Shown one piece after another: positions 50,833-59,829 of a stretch of 64,000 nt of DNA; position 1 is the first letter of the stretch; the number at the start of each line of letters is the position of its first letter. The DNA comes from Paramoeba atlantica (lineage: Eukaryota; Discosea), in the NCBI GenBank assembly GCA_977017575.1, contig CDRNVI010000014.1:434001-498000 (forward strand), written 5' to 3'. The notes beneath the pieces are model-generated. The model did no database searches. It saw only the letters and a list, made by a program, of their open reading frames with translations, and was not told the origin of the DNA. A program made the position numbers and the translations under genes.

Positions 50833-51312
50833 TTAAAGAATAGTGCTTTTCTGATAGTCTTGAGGCTCCAAAAAATGTCGGAGCTGTGCGTATACTTCGG
50901 ATCCGTTCAGCTCTTGGAGTAGCAACTTGAATGCCTGTTCGGTTTTTTGGGTATCCAACAGGCAGACATCCGTCAGTGATTTAATTAGGCTCCGTGTGCT
51001 CTTATGTAAAGACCCGCAGGACAAGACAGGAAGGCACTCAAAAGCTTCCGCCGGAATCATGCCACTATTGACATATGTTTCATTTTTCCGCTGTATAGCT
51101 TCTCGCACGAGTTGGGAACACTTTTTATTCCGATGGGAAGGCGCGAGCTCGTGCACCACAGTTAGGTCGTAGAACACCACGCCACTGTTCCAGTAGATCG
51201 CAAGATCCGGGCCTGAGCGATGAAACTGCCGTCCTCCGCATGTTTTGTGGTGGAGATGCTGATTGTTGTAGTCGACTGTATTTCCGCATGTTAGACAACT
51301 CCACGTGCTAAC
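50833..51312 (-). pseudogene. LINE B6: RLE C-terminal fragment
   Basis: The minus-strand frame is open from about 51312: WSCLTCGNTVDY...H...C, HRSGPDLAIYW, VFYDLTVVHELAPS, then LQELNGSEVYAQLRHFLEP to a stop at 50833. These are the second half of the B-type CCHC and the PD-(D/E)XK core. A ~130 nt AT-rich 3' UTR probably follows (50700-50832). Confidence 0.8.
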
Positions 51313-51334
51313 AAACTACAACCTAAAACCGGAT

Positions 51335-51400
51335 GGATTAGATGATCTTTGTTTTTGTTAAGACCTTTGTTTTCATTAAGACCTGTGTTTTTATTAAGAA
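51335..51400. repeat. 18 bp tandem repeat, three copies
   Basis: Units TTTGTTTTTGTTAAGACC vary slightly. The complement (GGTCTTAACAAAAACAAA) recurs at 62277-62311 and resembles the GATCTTAATACAAAAAGT array at 54149-54300. Confidence 0.7.
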
Positions 51401-51462
51401 AAAAAAATAACAATAACAATATTCACTGGGTAAAAAAAAATAATCATGGTATTGATTTTCTT

Positions 51463-51640
51463 TTTTTTTTTTTTGCAATTAATAAGGGGGGAGAAGTATG
51501 AATCGCGGCATTGCCTCTATATTTTGACCCAGTAGACGAACCAAGTAGGTCCATTGGGGGGGGTATACGAGTTGAAAACAAACAATCAAATTAGCAATTC
51601 TTTTTCTGTCCACAGATGTACCTTTTTTCTCAGCAAAAAA
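51463..51640 (-). mobile_element. A-type LINE distal tail with poly(A)
   Basis: The T-run at about 51459-51474 is followed by GCAATTAATAAGGGGGGAG... and GGGGGGGTATACGAGTTG..., the same order as 18223-18400. It is truncated at a plus-strand A-run (51636-51649). No coding sequence. Confidence 0.7.
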
Positions 51641-51742
51641 AAAAAAAATCTTAATAATTATGTACGTGTATGAACTGTATGCATTTTCGCGTGAAATTGA
51701 TTTTATTCTTATGTGACTGTAAAAAAAAAAAAAAAAAAAAAA

Positions 51743-53572
51743 CCCCTGGTCGCCCTGGAATTAGCAAACGAAATCAATCACCAGGCCGACTTGGACCTAC
51801 AATTATGGTACCTTGACGACGGGGTTCTCATAGGCAAGGCCCAAGACACCAGAAATGCACTGGACACGATCGCCAGGGTAGGCCCTCGCTGGGGCTTGCA
51901 CTTAAACATGTCGAAGTGTGAAATCATTACCTCCCCTGCCTCGGCTAACGTGACAAATTTGTTTCCCGACATACCGGACACCAAAATCAACGTACGTGGC
52001 GACTTTAGCGTTCTAGGAAGTCCGATTGGATCCCCAGAGTATTGCTCCGAATACCTGACAACGCACGCCATTGAACCAGCAGAAACGGCGTTAGAAGCTA
52101 TAACTAGAATCAAAGACCCACAGGTTTCAATGGCGCTTATTCGGCAATGCGCCGGGTTCTGCAAAATGGTCCACGCTCTCCGCACGACCCCACCACAATC
52201 ACTTACACTTTTATGCGAGCGTCTGGATGATTTTCTCATGCACGCGGTAGAGTCATGTTTATGCCCCTTGCCTCCCTCTGCACGGTCCCAAATTCAGCGC
52301 CTGAAAAAACACGGAGGATTCGGGTTACGGTCAGCATCCTTTCACGCAACCTCAGCCTACGTTTCCTCGGTTGCTTTTGCAGCAGACATGGACTCTTGGG
52401 ATCCATCCGAAGTAGAAGGCTTTCTATCATCTATTGACGACATAAACGCGAAGGTTGGCACCAAGCTTCTCAACTCAAGTGGCCGTGTGTGCACTATCCC
52501 GCACCACAAATGCGAAGAATTTCCTCCGAGGCATCGCCCCGCAAAGCGCCCACGCCAGCCGGATACCCATGATCCTACTTCATCTGCGAATCCCCCTTCC
52601 CTTCCACACGATCGCCCCCCCTTGTCACCCGATGATCTCCCCCCTACGTCATGCCCATTGTATGCAACGGAGGATTGCTTTGACGCGAAGCTGCCGGACT
52701 GGGCGAAAAAGGGTATCCCCCGCCAAAGGGACATAAGCCACGCGATTTCGGCTACGGAATTTTCGCGAGCTTATGAAAAGGCTGACGCCAGGACTCGCGC
52801 ACGTTGGGTCTCCCAGAGCGGGAAAGGGGCCAATAGCTGGGCTTTCGTAACGCCATCCAAAGACACTGGTCACGCCTTCACCCCAACAGAATTCCGTACC
52901 TTGTCCCGCTGGTGGTTGGGGGTACCAGTCTACGGGGAAGAATCAAAATGCCCCAGGGAGAACTGCACGCTCCCCCTTGACATACACGGAGACCATGCTC
53001 TCACGTGTAAGCATGGGGAAGGTATCATCCGGCGACACCACTCGTTAGTCGATCAGTTCGCTGCCACCTGAAGCCAGGCCCACCTAGCACCCCAGCGCGA
53101 GAAAAGCCTCGGGAATAGGGGCCCAGGGGGTGCCTTGACCAGACCGTGGGACGTCTTCATGCCGAGCCTCTTCCTCGGAAAACCTATAGTGCTTGACTTC
53201 GCGGTCACTCACGCCCAGCAATCAAAATACACGGACACAGTCCGAAATGCTAGCTGGGTGGCCGCGGGGTCTTTCGCTGAGCACTACGCCTCCGACCAGA
53301 AAGCTCGACAGCGCCGTGAATCTGAGTCGGCGGGAAGCGACTTCACAGCAATGGTCGTAGAGAGCTACGGCTCTTGGAGCTCTAGTGCCTTAGCAGTACT
53401 TCGGAAAGTAGGAGAACGTCGGGCCAAAGCGTCCAACGGCATCCTCAGTGACGGAGCAGCTACGCTACAGCTCGTCACAGACTTGAACATAACGCTGATG
53501 CGTCGCCAGGCACGTATGATGATATCAAGAATGCCGGTAGACGACCTTCCCACTCCGCTGATCGAGCAATAG
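51743..53572 (+). pseudogene. LINE A3: 5'-truncated near-identical copy of A1
   Basis: It starts directly after a 22-nt A-run (51721-51742) inside the RT just before YLDD (LVALELANEINHQADLDLQLWYLDDG) and runs to the A-family C-terminus, stop at 53570-53572. Differences from A1 are few: one TGC to TGA stop at 53069-53071, RPGD changed to RPWD in the endonuclease (about 53143-53154), and D to A before the stop. It is the only long plus-strand A copy, so the two are probably recent relatives. Confidence 0.9.
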
Positions 53573-54150
53573 CTTGGTAACGGAGTAAGTAGCCCTCGTG
53601 GGATAATCGTTTCCTAACCACACCGTTGTCGGCACAGGCCCACGTTAGCGCCCTCGGAAACAACTGATCTGGAAGCTGGTCGAGTCGACAGAGTCTATGC
53701 TCACGCCTAGCTCGCCGAGGGCTAGGTACCCCAAGTGAGGTAGTACACGGGTAGTGAATCTCCTCCCCGTCGGCCCGCATCCTGTTTCGCGACCGTGTCG
53801 CTGTCGACACAGGCCCGCGCCTGCGCCCTCCCGTATAGCAAGGGAAGGGTTCACAAGTCAGGCCGTGGAGAGGTCGAAAGACACGGTCCGGAACGCGCGA
53901 ATGGATTGGGCCTGGATTGCTTGTTTCAATTTTTACTGTTTCTTGTTTGTAGTATATACTTAGGGGTGATTAAATTGCTAGTTTTGGGCTCAGAAAAAGT
54001 AAAGGTACATCTGTGGAAAGAAAAAGAATTGCTAATTTGATTGCTTGTTTACAAATCATATTCCCCTCCCCAATGGACCTACTTGGTTCGTCTACTGGGT
54101 AAAAATATAGAGGCAATGCCGCGTTTTATACTTCTCCCCCCCTAAAAAAA
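53573..54150 (+). other. 3' UTR and poly(A) of LINE A3
   Basis: This is the complete A-type 3' end on the plus strand: structured domain (53640-53860, complement of the minus-strand copies), distal tail, and a short A-run at 54142-54150. It shows the full UTR length, ~570 bp, which is cut off for A1 at the window edge. Confidence 0.8.
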
Positions 54151-54300
54151 AATCTTAATACAAAAAGTGATCTTAATACAAAAAGTGATCTTAATACAAA
54201 AAGTGATCTTAATACAAAAAGTGATCTTAATACAAAAAGTGATCTTAATACAAAAAGTGATCTTAATACAAAAAGTGATCTTAACACCAAAGAAGCTAAC
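54149..54300 (+). repeat. 18 bp tandem repeat, about eight copies
   Basis: GATCTTAATACAAAAAGT repeats almost perfectly from the end of the A3 poly(A) to just upstream of the B5 fragment. Confidence 0.9.
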
Positions 54301-54340
54301 AGGCACTTGTTGCTTTCTTTTACTTATTCTTATTTCTTCA

Positions 54341-54539
54341 TGGGAGTGGTCACCCGCTCCAAGGCAAAGGAAACAGGAGCAGCTCCTGTGATTTTGCCTC
54401 TCGCCCCCGTTCGCCGCAGGAAAAAGACAGCGCCTGTTGCCCCAAAGTCTCCTCCAACCATCGCTGTCGTGGGGACGCATCCGACCGCTTCGCCCTCAAA
54501 GAGGTCTCCACCCCCCGCACCATCGACGCCATCGCCACC
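54341..54539 (+). pseudogene. LINE B5: N-terminal fragment
   Basis: AUG at 54341 begins GVVTRSKAKETGAAPVILPLAPVRRRKKTAPVAPKSPP, nearly the same as the B2 start, followed by a Pro/Ser-rich run. It is cut at 54540 by the spliced leader of A5. A possible SL relic (GCACTTGTTG, 54303-54312) lies upstream. Confidence 0.75.
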
Positions 54540-54576
54540 TCTTTAACGATAAAGATACAGTTTCTGTACCTTGTTG
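54540..54576 (+). other. spliced leader of LINE A5
   Basis: This plus-strand SL (TCTTTAACGATAAAGATACAG then TTTCTGTACCTTGTTG) directly abuts B5 coding sequence and precedes the A5 AUG at 54621 by 44 nt. It is the only full plus-strand SL in the window. Confidence 0.8.
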
Positions 54577-54620
54577 ACTATATTTTATCTCATATTTTTC
54601 CCGGGTACACGGCTACCTTA

Positions 54621-55020
54621 ATGTCCGGAGACCACCACTTTGAAGAGTCAACGCAAATGGAAGAAGATTCGTTCCTGCAAGAAGAAGCAGCGCACCAACC
54701 AGGATCCTTGGACCAATTTGCGGGGAATGCTCAACTAATCAAACAGCCCACCTAATATAACGAATTGCTATACACCACACCGATCCTGGAAAACATCCCT
54801 GAAGACTGGTGTCAGAAAGCCACCTTAATTTCGACTGACCAGCAAACACCAGACACTGGACACAGAAATGACGGCGACGAGGAAACGACCCACGCACGCG
54901 TTCTCATCAGCACAAATCACAGCTCACGAACAACACAACCCACTAATGTTTCAGTTTCGAAAAAAATTTCCCGTCGCAAGTCACCGGCCACATCTCCGTG
55001 TGCTAAAGGACAACGCGCGC
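54621..55020 (+). pseudogene. LINE A5: N-terminal fragment
   Basis: SGDHHFEESTQMEEDSFLQEEAAHQPGSLDQFAGNAQLIKQPT-stop-YNELLYTTPI is the A-family start with one in-frame TAA (54753-54755). It continues to about 55020 where minus-strand D2 sequence begins. It is closest to A2. Confidence 0.78.
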
Positions 55021-56448
55021 TGCAATACGATGTGTGAGTATGCCAGATAGGACTTTCGCTGCAGGGCTCATTATTGAAATTGGGCGGTAGGATCCGGGAT
55101 CGCAGGCTTTGCCTTTTGCTGCGCCTTTGTAGATTGGTATGATGTGGGAGTGCGTCCACTCTTTGGGAACCTTGGAGTTTTGCCAGCAAAGTTTCAATAT
55201 CCATGTCATCCAAATAATTGCGGCTTTTCCTGCATATTTGAGATGTTCGGGGAAAATTCCGTCTGGGCCTTGTGCTTTCCTATTTTTTAGTGTAGACAGT
55301 GCGCGTTCTACTTCCAGTTCGTTTGGAGGATAACTATTTTCTTCTTTTTCCATGCGAAGGACATCGTCCTCTATGGCAGGGTACTTTAGTTCTTCTAGGT
55401 CTTGTTGTACTCTGGATAAATTAAATAGGGGGTTTGGTGTGTTAAATATCCTAGAAAAGGAAGTGGCCAGTGCTTGCGCTTTGGCCTCTGGGTCAGAGAC
55501 CATTTCATCTTTGTTTCGAATTGCAGGTTTATCGTTATTTGGTGGGTAGGTTAGTTTTGTCAATTCTTTTGTTAGTTTAAATAGCTTGTGGTGATTTCCC
55601 TCAGCCCTGACAGTCTCAATCTGCTTTACCTTTTGGGCGAAGTAGGTACGCTTTGCTAACCTGAAAGAACGAAAGGCTATTCGACGTTTGCAGCGATAAT
55701 TAAGGTGTGCCTTCTCTTTTTCCTTAGAAGTTGAATGATGCGACTTGTATCGCAATAGAGAGTCTTGTTTTTCTGCTATCTTTCGTAAGAGTTCGTCATT
55801 CATCCATGGGAGGTTGGTTTGGATACAAGTGTTAGCGCATGCTTGCTTGGATGTTTCTAAGAGAGCGATTTTTAGGTCACTCCATTCTGATTCTATATCC
55901 TCACTCAGTGAGTGATGCTGTAATTTTACGCCCATTAGCTCCTGGTACAATTGCATCGGACCCCATACGAGCAAAGAAATCTTTAACAATGTTAAGAGTT
56001 TCCCTTGTCGACGAGGTCTCGATGCAAAGAGTCTCCCTGTACAAACCGCAAATTCTACGTAGCGTACGCCACGGATTAGAACGGTTTCGCCGCAGACCTG
56101 CTTCAATTTCGGCGCATTCCTGCCCAATCTGCGCCTCAATTTCTTCTCCGTGCTCTTTTAGCACTTCCTTGAAGTGGTCCGGTTTTCGACTCTGAAGAAA
56201 TAAGTCGCGAAACCCTGAGATGCGCGGTGTTTCTGTACCCGGTGGTGTGTTTTCTGTCCCTGTAGGTGCGTTGGTCGTTTTTGGGGTTCGGTCCTTTTTT
56301 GAGAGTCTTTTCGCTGTGTCTACCATATTTTCCGATAAGTGTTCCCATGTGATCTCTTCCTCTTTCTTCGCCATTTCCCACACTGCTTGCTGGAAGGATG
56401 CCTTCTTCTCTTCATCTCCAAGTCTTGGCCAGGGTACCTTTCTTTGCC
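55021..56448 (-). pseudogene. LINE D2: endonuclease-RT linker and RT start, frameshifted
   Basis: Read right to left, the frame from 56448 (RKVPWPRLGDEEKKASFQQAVWEMAKKEEE) shifts at about 55.9-56.0 kb into the frame ending at 55021. It encodes LPWMNDELLRKIAEKQDSLLRYK, a Lys-rich linker, KAQGPDGIFPEHLKYAG, PKEWTHSHIIPIYKG and YRPISIMSPAAKVLSGI, the RT start of APE LINEs. The APE domain and RT catalytic part are missing. It is homologous to D1 but distinct. Confidence 0.75.
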
Positions 56449-56756
56449 CCCCTGTGATAGTGATAGTGATTACAGGCGGTTACCCTAGTACAAGGATGTC
56501 GCCTCCCCTGAGAAAGCAGGGGAACTTGGGGGAAGGAGCCTGGTCGCTGGATCATCGAAACTCTTGCGAGTTTCGAATAGGGTATGCAAATCGGTGAGCG
56601 ATTTGCTGCCTCCGCAGATCCTAGGACTTCCTTCCCCGGGCACGTGGAGAGCTAAGCCCTCGCTATTCGGCGAACTGGGTGTTAGCCCTGATTCATTCCG
56701 AATGCCCCACGTCTCCCGAAGGAGAAACTAGTGCCATATTCGGGAGTATCAAGTCT
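56449..56756 (+). pseudogene. LINE F2: 3' UTR-only copy (inverted match to F1)
   Basis: From the GTGATAGTGATAGTGAT stretch to GGGAGTATCAAGT this is the reverse complement of 19609-19913 with almost no differences. It defines the 3' end of family F and shows that F tails carry no poly(A) here. Hairpins include CTCGCTATTCGGCGA and GTCTCCCGAAGGAGA. Confidence 0.85.
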
Positions 56757-56933
56757 CAGCTTCAACGGTTTTTGGCTCCTCAGCTTCAACGGACCAAGTC
56801 TTCTAGGGTGTTATACCTTTGAGCGGACTTGGCTCCTCAGCTTCAAAGGGCTAAACCTCGGCTTCAACGAGCTCGTGTCTCTCCGAATTATGACCCTAGC
56901 CCTGGAAAGCTAAAAATAGGGAGCGAACAAACA
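56757..56933. other. short repeat-bearing spacer
   Basis: Four loose copies of CTCAGCTTCAACGG occur within ~120 bp. Otherwise unassigned. Confidence 0.5.
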
Positions 56934-57645
56934 CTATTTTTTCCGTATCGCGAATGGAGTTTTGCGTCTTCTTTTAAGATTAGTTTCTGACTCGTACAAT
57001 TTAATTGCCTTATACCAGCATTTCTTATTTTGTGCTTTTGTTTTCCAATGTATGATAGGTCCCATATCTGCTCTTGAGAGCGCTGACTCTATGTTTCTCT
57101 GATATGTATGGGTTGTTTTCCTAGAAATGTACCTTGCCAATGTTTTGGCTTTGTATTTACCGAAGAGGATTTTATTTGGTACTCTTTCAGATCCCATTCT
57201 GGCGATGTGGCCCACAAAATGGAGTAGTCTGATATCAATTTTTGCCTGGAGTGGCCCCATACCGGATAATCTTAGGCTTTCTTTCTGGGAGATGTACCTT
57301 GTCTTCTGTGACGCTATTATTTCCTGCTTATGGTTTCGGCATCGTTGAGGTGTATTTATCACCCACGGTATCCCCATTGCTACCTTCACTAATCTGATGT
57401 AAGTTTTGTTAAGCTTCTTGAGTAGTTGTACCGTCAGTGCCCAAGAAATGCATCCAAATAGTAGTCGGGATACGACGCATGCTTCAAAAATAGTTCGCTT
57501 GGTTTTCTTCGAAATGGATCGGTTCTTCCACAAATGTAGGAATTGCTTTAAATTGCTGTAGGCACCCTTGATCCTATTCTTTATGTCTTTGTCGAGTGTT
57601 GTGTCTTCGTCTATAACTGACCCAAGGTAGATAAAGTTCCGGACA
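56934..57645 (-). pseudogene. LINE D3: C-terminal region of APE-type LINE
   Basis: The minus-strand frame is open from about 57645 (VRNFIYLGSVIDEDTTLDKDIKNRIKGAYSNLKQFLHLWKNRSISKKTKRTIFEACVVSRLLFGCISWAL) to a stop at 56934. It is homologous to D4 at 44.1-44.9 kb and represents the post-RT C-terminal region. Start and RT palm are absent. Confidence 0.75.
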
Positions 57646-57693
57646 TATATGTATATGTGCCCCGTAGGGCCACGGTCAAAGAATAAATATTTT

Positions 57694-57728
57694 CAACAAG
57701 GTACAGTTTTTTTGCCAACAAGGTACAG
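57694..57728 (-). other. two tandem spliced-leader relics
   Basis: The minus strand has CTGTACCTTGTTG twice (57728-57716 and 57706-57694), each preceded by A6-A7. The right one is preceded by the APE fragment. Confidence 0.65.
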
Positions 57729-57735
57729 TTTTTTG

Positions 57736-58210
57736 CCCCCCTGTACCTTTAGAACGCCACTTGATTTTCACATCCGCCATAACGACGCAGTGTACTGTAG
57801 GCACTGGCGCCTTGAGTACTTTGTGCCTCCTAATGCTGGAGGCAAAGCGCTCACTGACCATGATGTGGTCAAGCTGTCTCCGCACTTTGTTGTCCCCACG
57901 CCTTTTGCTACCTCCCTTGTTGCCGACCTCCCCTTTTACGTGCATGTACTCGCAGGCCTTGTCTCCATTTTCCTCTCCTTCCCTTCCCCTCTTCACCATA
58001 CCGTTGTTATTCGTCCCCTCTGGCTCTGATCCTTTCCTTCCCATTTCCACCTTTCCTTCTTCCCCCTTCTGCCTCACCTTCTCTGTTCCTACGTTGCGAC
58101 GGTCCTTTGTCTCCGCCCTCCTGCCCGGCAGCTCACATGTCCATTTCCTCTTGCTCGGGCAGAGGGTGTGTGCTGACTTACAGCCAATGGAGCACAAGAG
58201 GCCTTTCAGC
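57736..58210 (-). pseudogene. APE endonuclease C-terminal fragment
   Basis: The minus-strand frame contains KVRRQLDHIMVSERFASSIRRHKVLKAPVPTVHCVVMADVKIKWRSKG, resembling the QIDYVLV...SDHRMV end of APE domains, with HC in place of the SDH motif. It is preceded by a Gly/Glu/Lys-rich segment. It stops inside the SL relics. It may derive from a different LINE than D or F. Confidence 0.5.
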
Positions 58211-58213
58211 TGA

Positions 58214-58435
58214 GAAATCCACGCCGCGGGGCATAATAAATAACATGTATCGAATAGTAAACAAAGAAACAACTAAAATGTATCTGATTGCTCACAAGCC
58301 CTATTTCCCAATCTCAAAACATAACATCAACATTAAACTGTAAATAATATGTTCTCACGACAATTTTAGGCCTGCAAACATATATGTCACTGTCACTCTG
58401 TTAACGGGGTTCCCTCCACCGGAACCCTCGACCAA
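58214..58435 (-). repeat. split direct repeat B, terminal copy (C2)
   Basis: This 222 bp copy is near-identical to 58639-58860. It starts GAAATCCACGCCGCGGGG and has a GGGTTCC/GGAACCC stem at the right end, followed by the G-rich linker. Confidence 0.9.
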
Positions 58436-58459
58436 ATGGCTGGGGGCTCGGTGGGCGGG

Positions 58460-58638
58460 CACAAAAACTTTTGAAACGTAAGTAGAAAAAATAGCCTACC
58501 AAGAATATAAGAATGAATAATGAAATTACAACACTATTTGAAACAAATCATAATTTGAAGAAATTATGTGCCCCGAAGGGCCAAGCAGGCATAAACAACT
58601 CCCTGCCCCGCGGCTAAATTTCCAAACGTGGACTATTA
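58460..58638 (-). repeat. split direct repeat A, internal copy (C2)
   Basis: It aligns with the C1 A repeat at its ends and at the GTGCCCCGAAGGGCCA hairpin (58567-58582); the rest is diverged. It joins repeat B at ACTATTA|GAAATCC as in C1. Confidence 0.85.
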
Positions 58639-58860
58639 GAAATCCACGCCGCGGGGCATAATAAATAACATGTATCGAATAGTAAACAAAGAAACAACTA
58701 AAATGTATCTGATTGCTCACAAGCCCTATTTCCCAATCTCAAAACATAACATCAACATTAAACTGTAAATAATATGTTCTCACGACAATTTTAGGCCTGC
58801 AAACATATATGTCACTGTCACTCTGTTAACGGGGTTCCCCCCACCGGAACCCTCGACCAA
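58639..58860 (-). repeat. split direct repeat B, internal copy (C2)
   Basis: This second copy of the 222 bp repeat continues into the C2 3' UTR at CCTGCCCGCACAC. Confidence 0.9.
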
Positions 58861-59052
58861 CCTGCCCGCACACACGTCACACAAAATAAAACCTGTATAA
58901 AAATGCCCGGACACATAGTAAATCATATATAGAAAAGAAATCATAATCAAACCTCACTTACAGAACTCGTACAAGGATAACGATAGCAATAGATGACCAG
59001 TCCACTGCCACGCCCTTTACAAGCTCACACGAGCTACACAGGTTACGCTTTC

Positions 59053-59497
59053 GAATTGCACTTCCGGAAGAAAAACATATAGTCAATCAGATATAGTAAG
59101 CGTATGTAAACTGTAATGTTTAATCTGTAGAACTACAGAGCTACCGAAATATAACATCCATCATGGACAACAGAGTAAAAGACATTATCTTCACCAGTAC
59201 TGTAATATCAACTTCGCGAAGTAAGTATCAAATCTATTTTATATACCTCATGAACTTTTTCCTGGAGAGAACTCCCTTCCCTCCCTTTCTCGAACGGGTG
59301 TCCACGCGGGGACACCCGTTCCAAAAAGTTTCAAAGGATAAAAACGCGCTCTATTACCAGTTCACTGTATAATGCTTTGTGTCACTATATAAACTAGTTT
59401 ATGAATAACAAACGTACAATGCCCGTCGGCCAACTAACGTAAATATAATTCTCAGAAATCAAAATTTCCATTGTACAATTCTTTTCGTAAACTTTTA
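59053..59497. mobile_element. non-autonomous YR-type unit U3, precise insertion in C2
   Basis: Compared with C1 (ACGCTTTC|AACCTCTGCC), C2 has 445 extra bp starting GAATTGCAC and ending CGTAAACTTTTA, with no target duplication. It contains a 12 bp hairpin (GAACGGGTGTCC/GGACACCCGTTC at about 59293-59322) and the GTACAATGCCCG-CGGCCA block found in U2. No ORF. The empty site in C1 defines both ends. Confidence 0.8.
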
Positions 59498-59760
59498 AAC
59501 CTCTGCCCATGCACCAACTTGGGACCTAGAAGTGTGGAGCAACTAGGCGTGGTGTACGGCCGTGTCAACAGTGACGCGGTTAAAAAACATTAAGGCGTTA
59601 ATCGTAGAATAAAGGAAACCTTTACTCATATTTACCTCACATTGGGGAACCTTGCTTCCGAAAAGGAAACAAGGCGTGAGAATAAAGCCTGTTAACCGAT
59701 TAACATCCATAACCTTCCAAAATTATAGGGACAACCTCCATACCCCAGGACCCCGTCCGC
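59498..59760 (-). other. C2 3' UTR structured RNA domain
   Basis: This is the homologue of 10960-11220 in C1. Stems vary in a compensating way: CCTTGCTTCC/GGAAACAAGG replaces the C1 CCTTGTTTT/AAAACCAAGG, and GTTAATCG/CGATTAAC is a perfect 8 bp pair. The T-rich run after 59762 equals the site where C1 took two LINE tails. Confidence 0.75.
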
Positions 59761-59829
59761 TCTTTTTTTTTTTTTTTTTTTTTTTTCTTGTCTTTTTTTT
59801 TTCTTTTTTGTATTTGGTGATCCTGTCCC

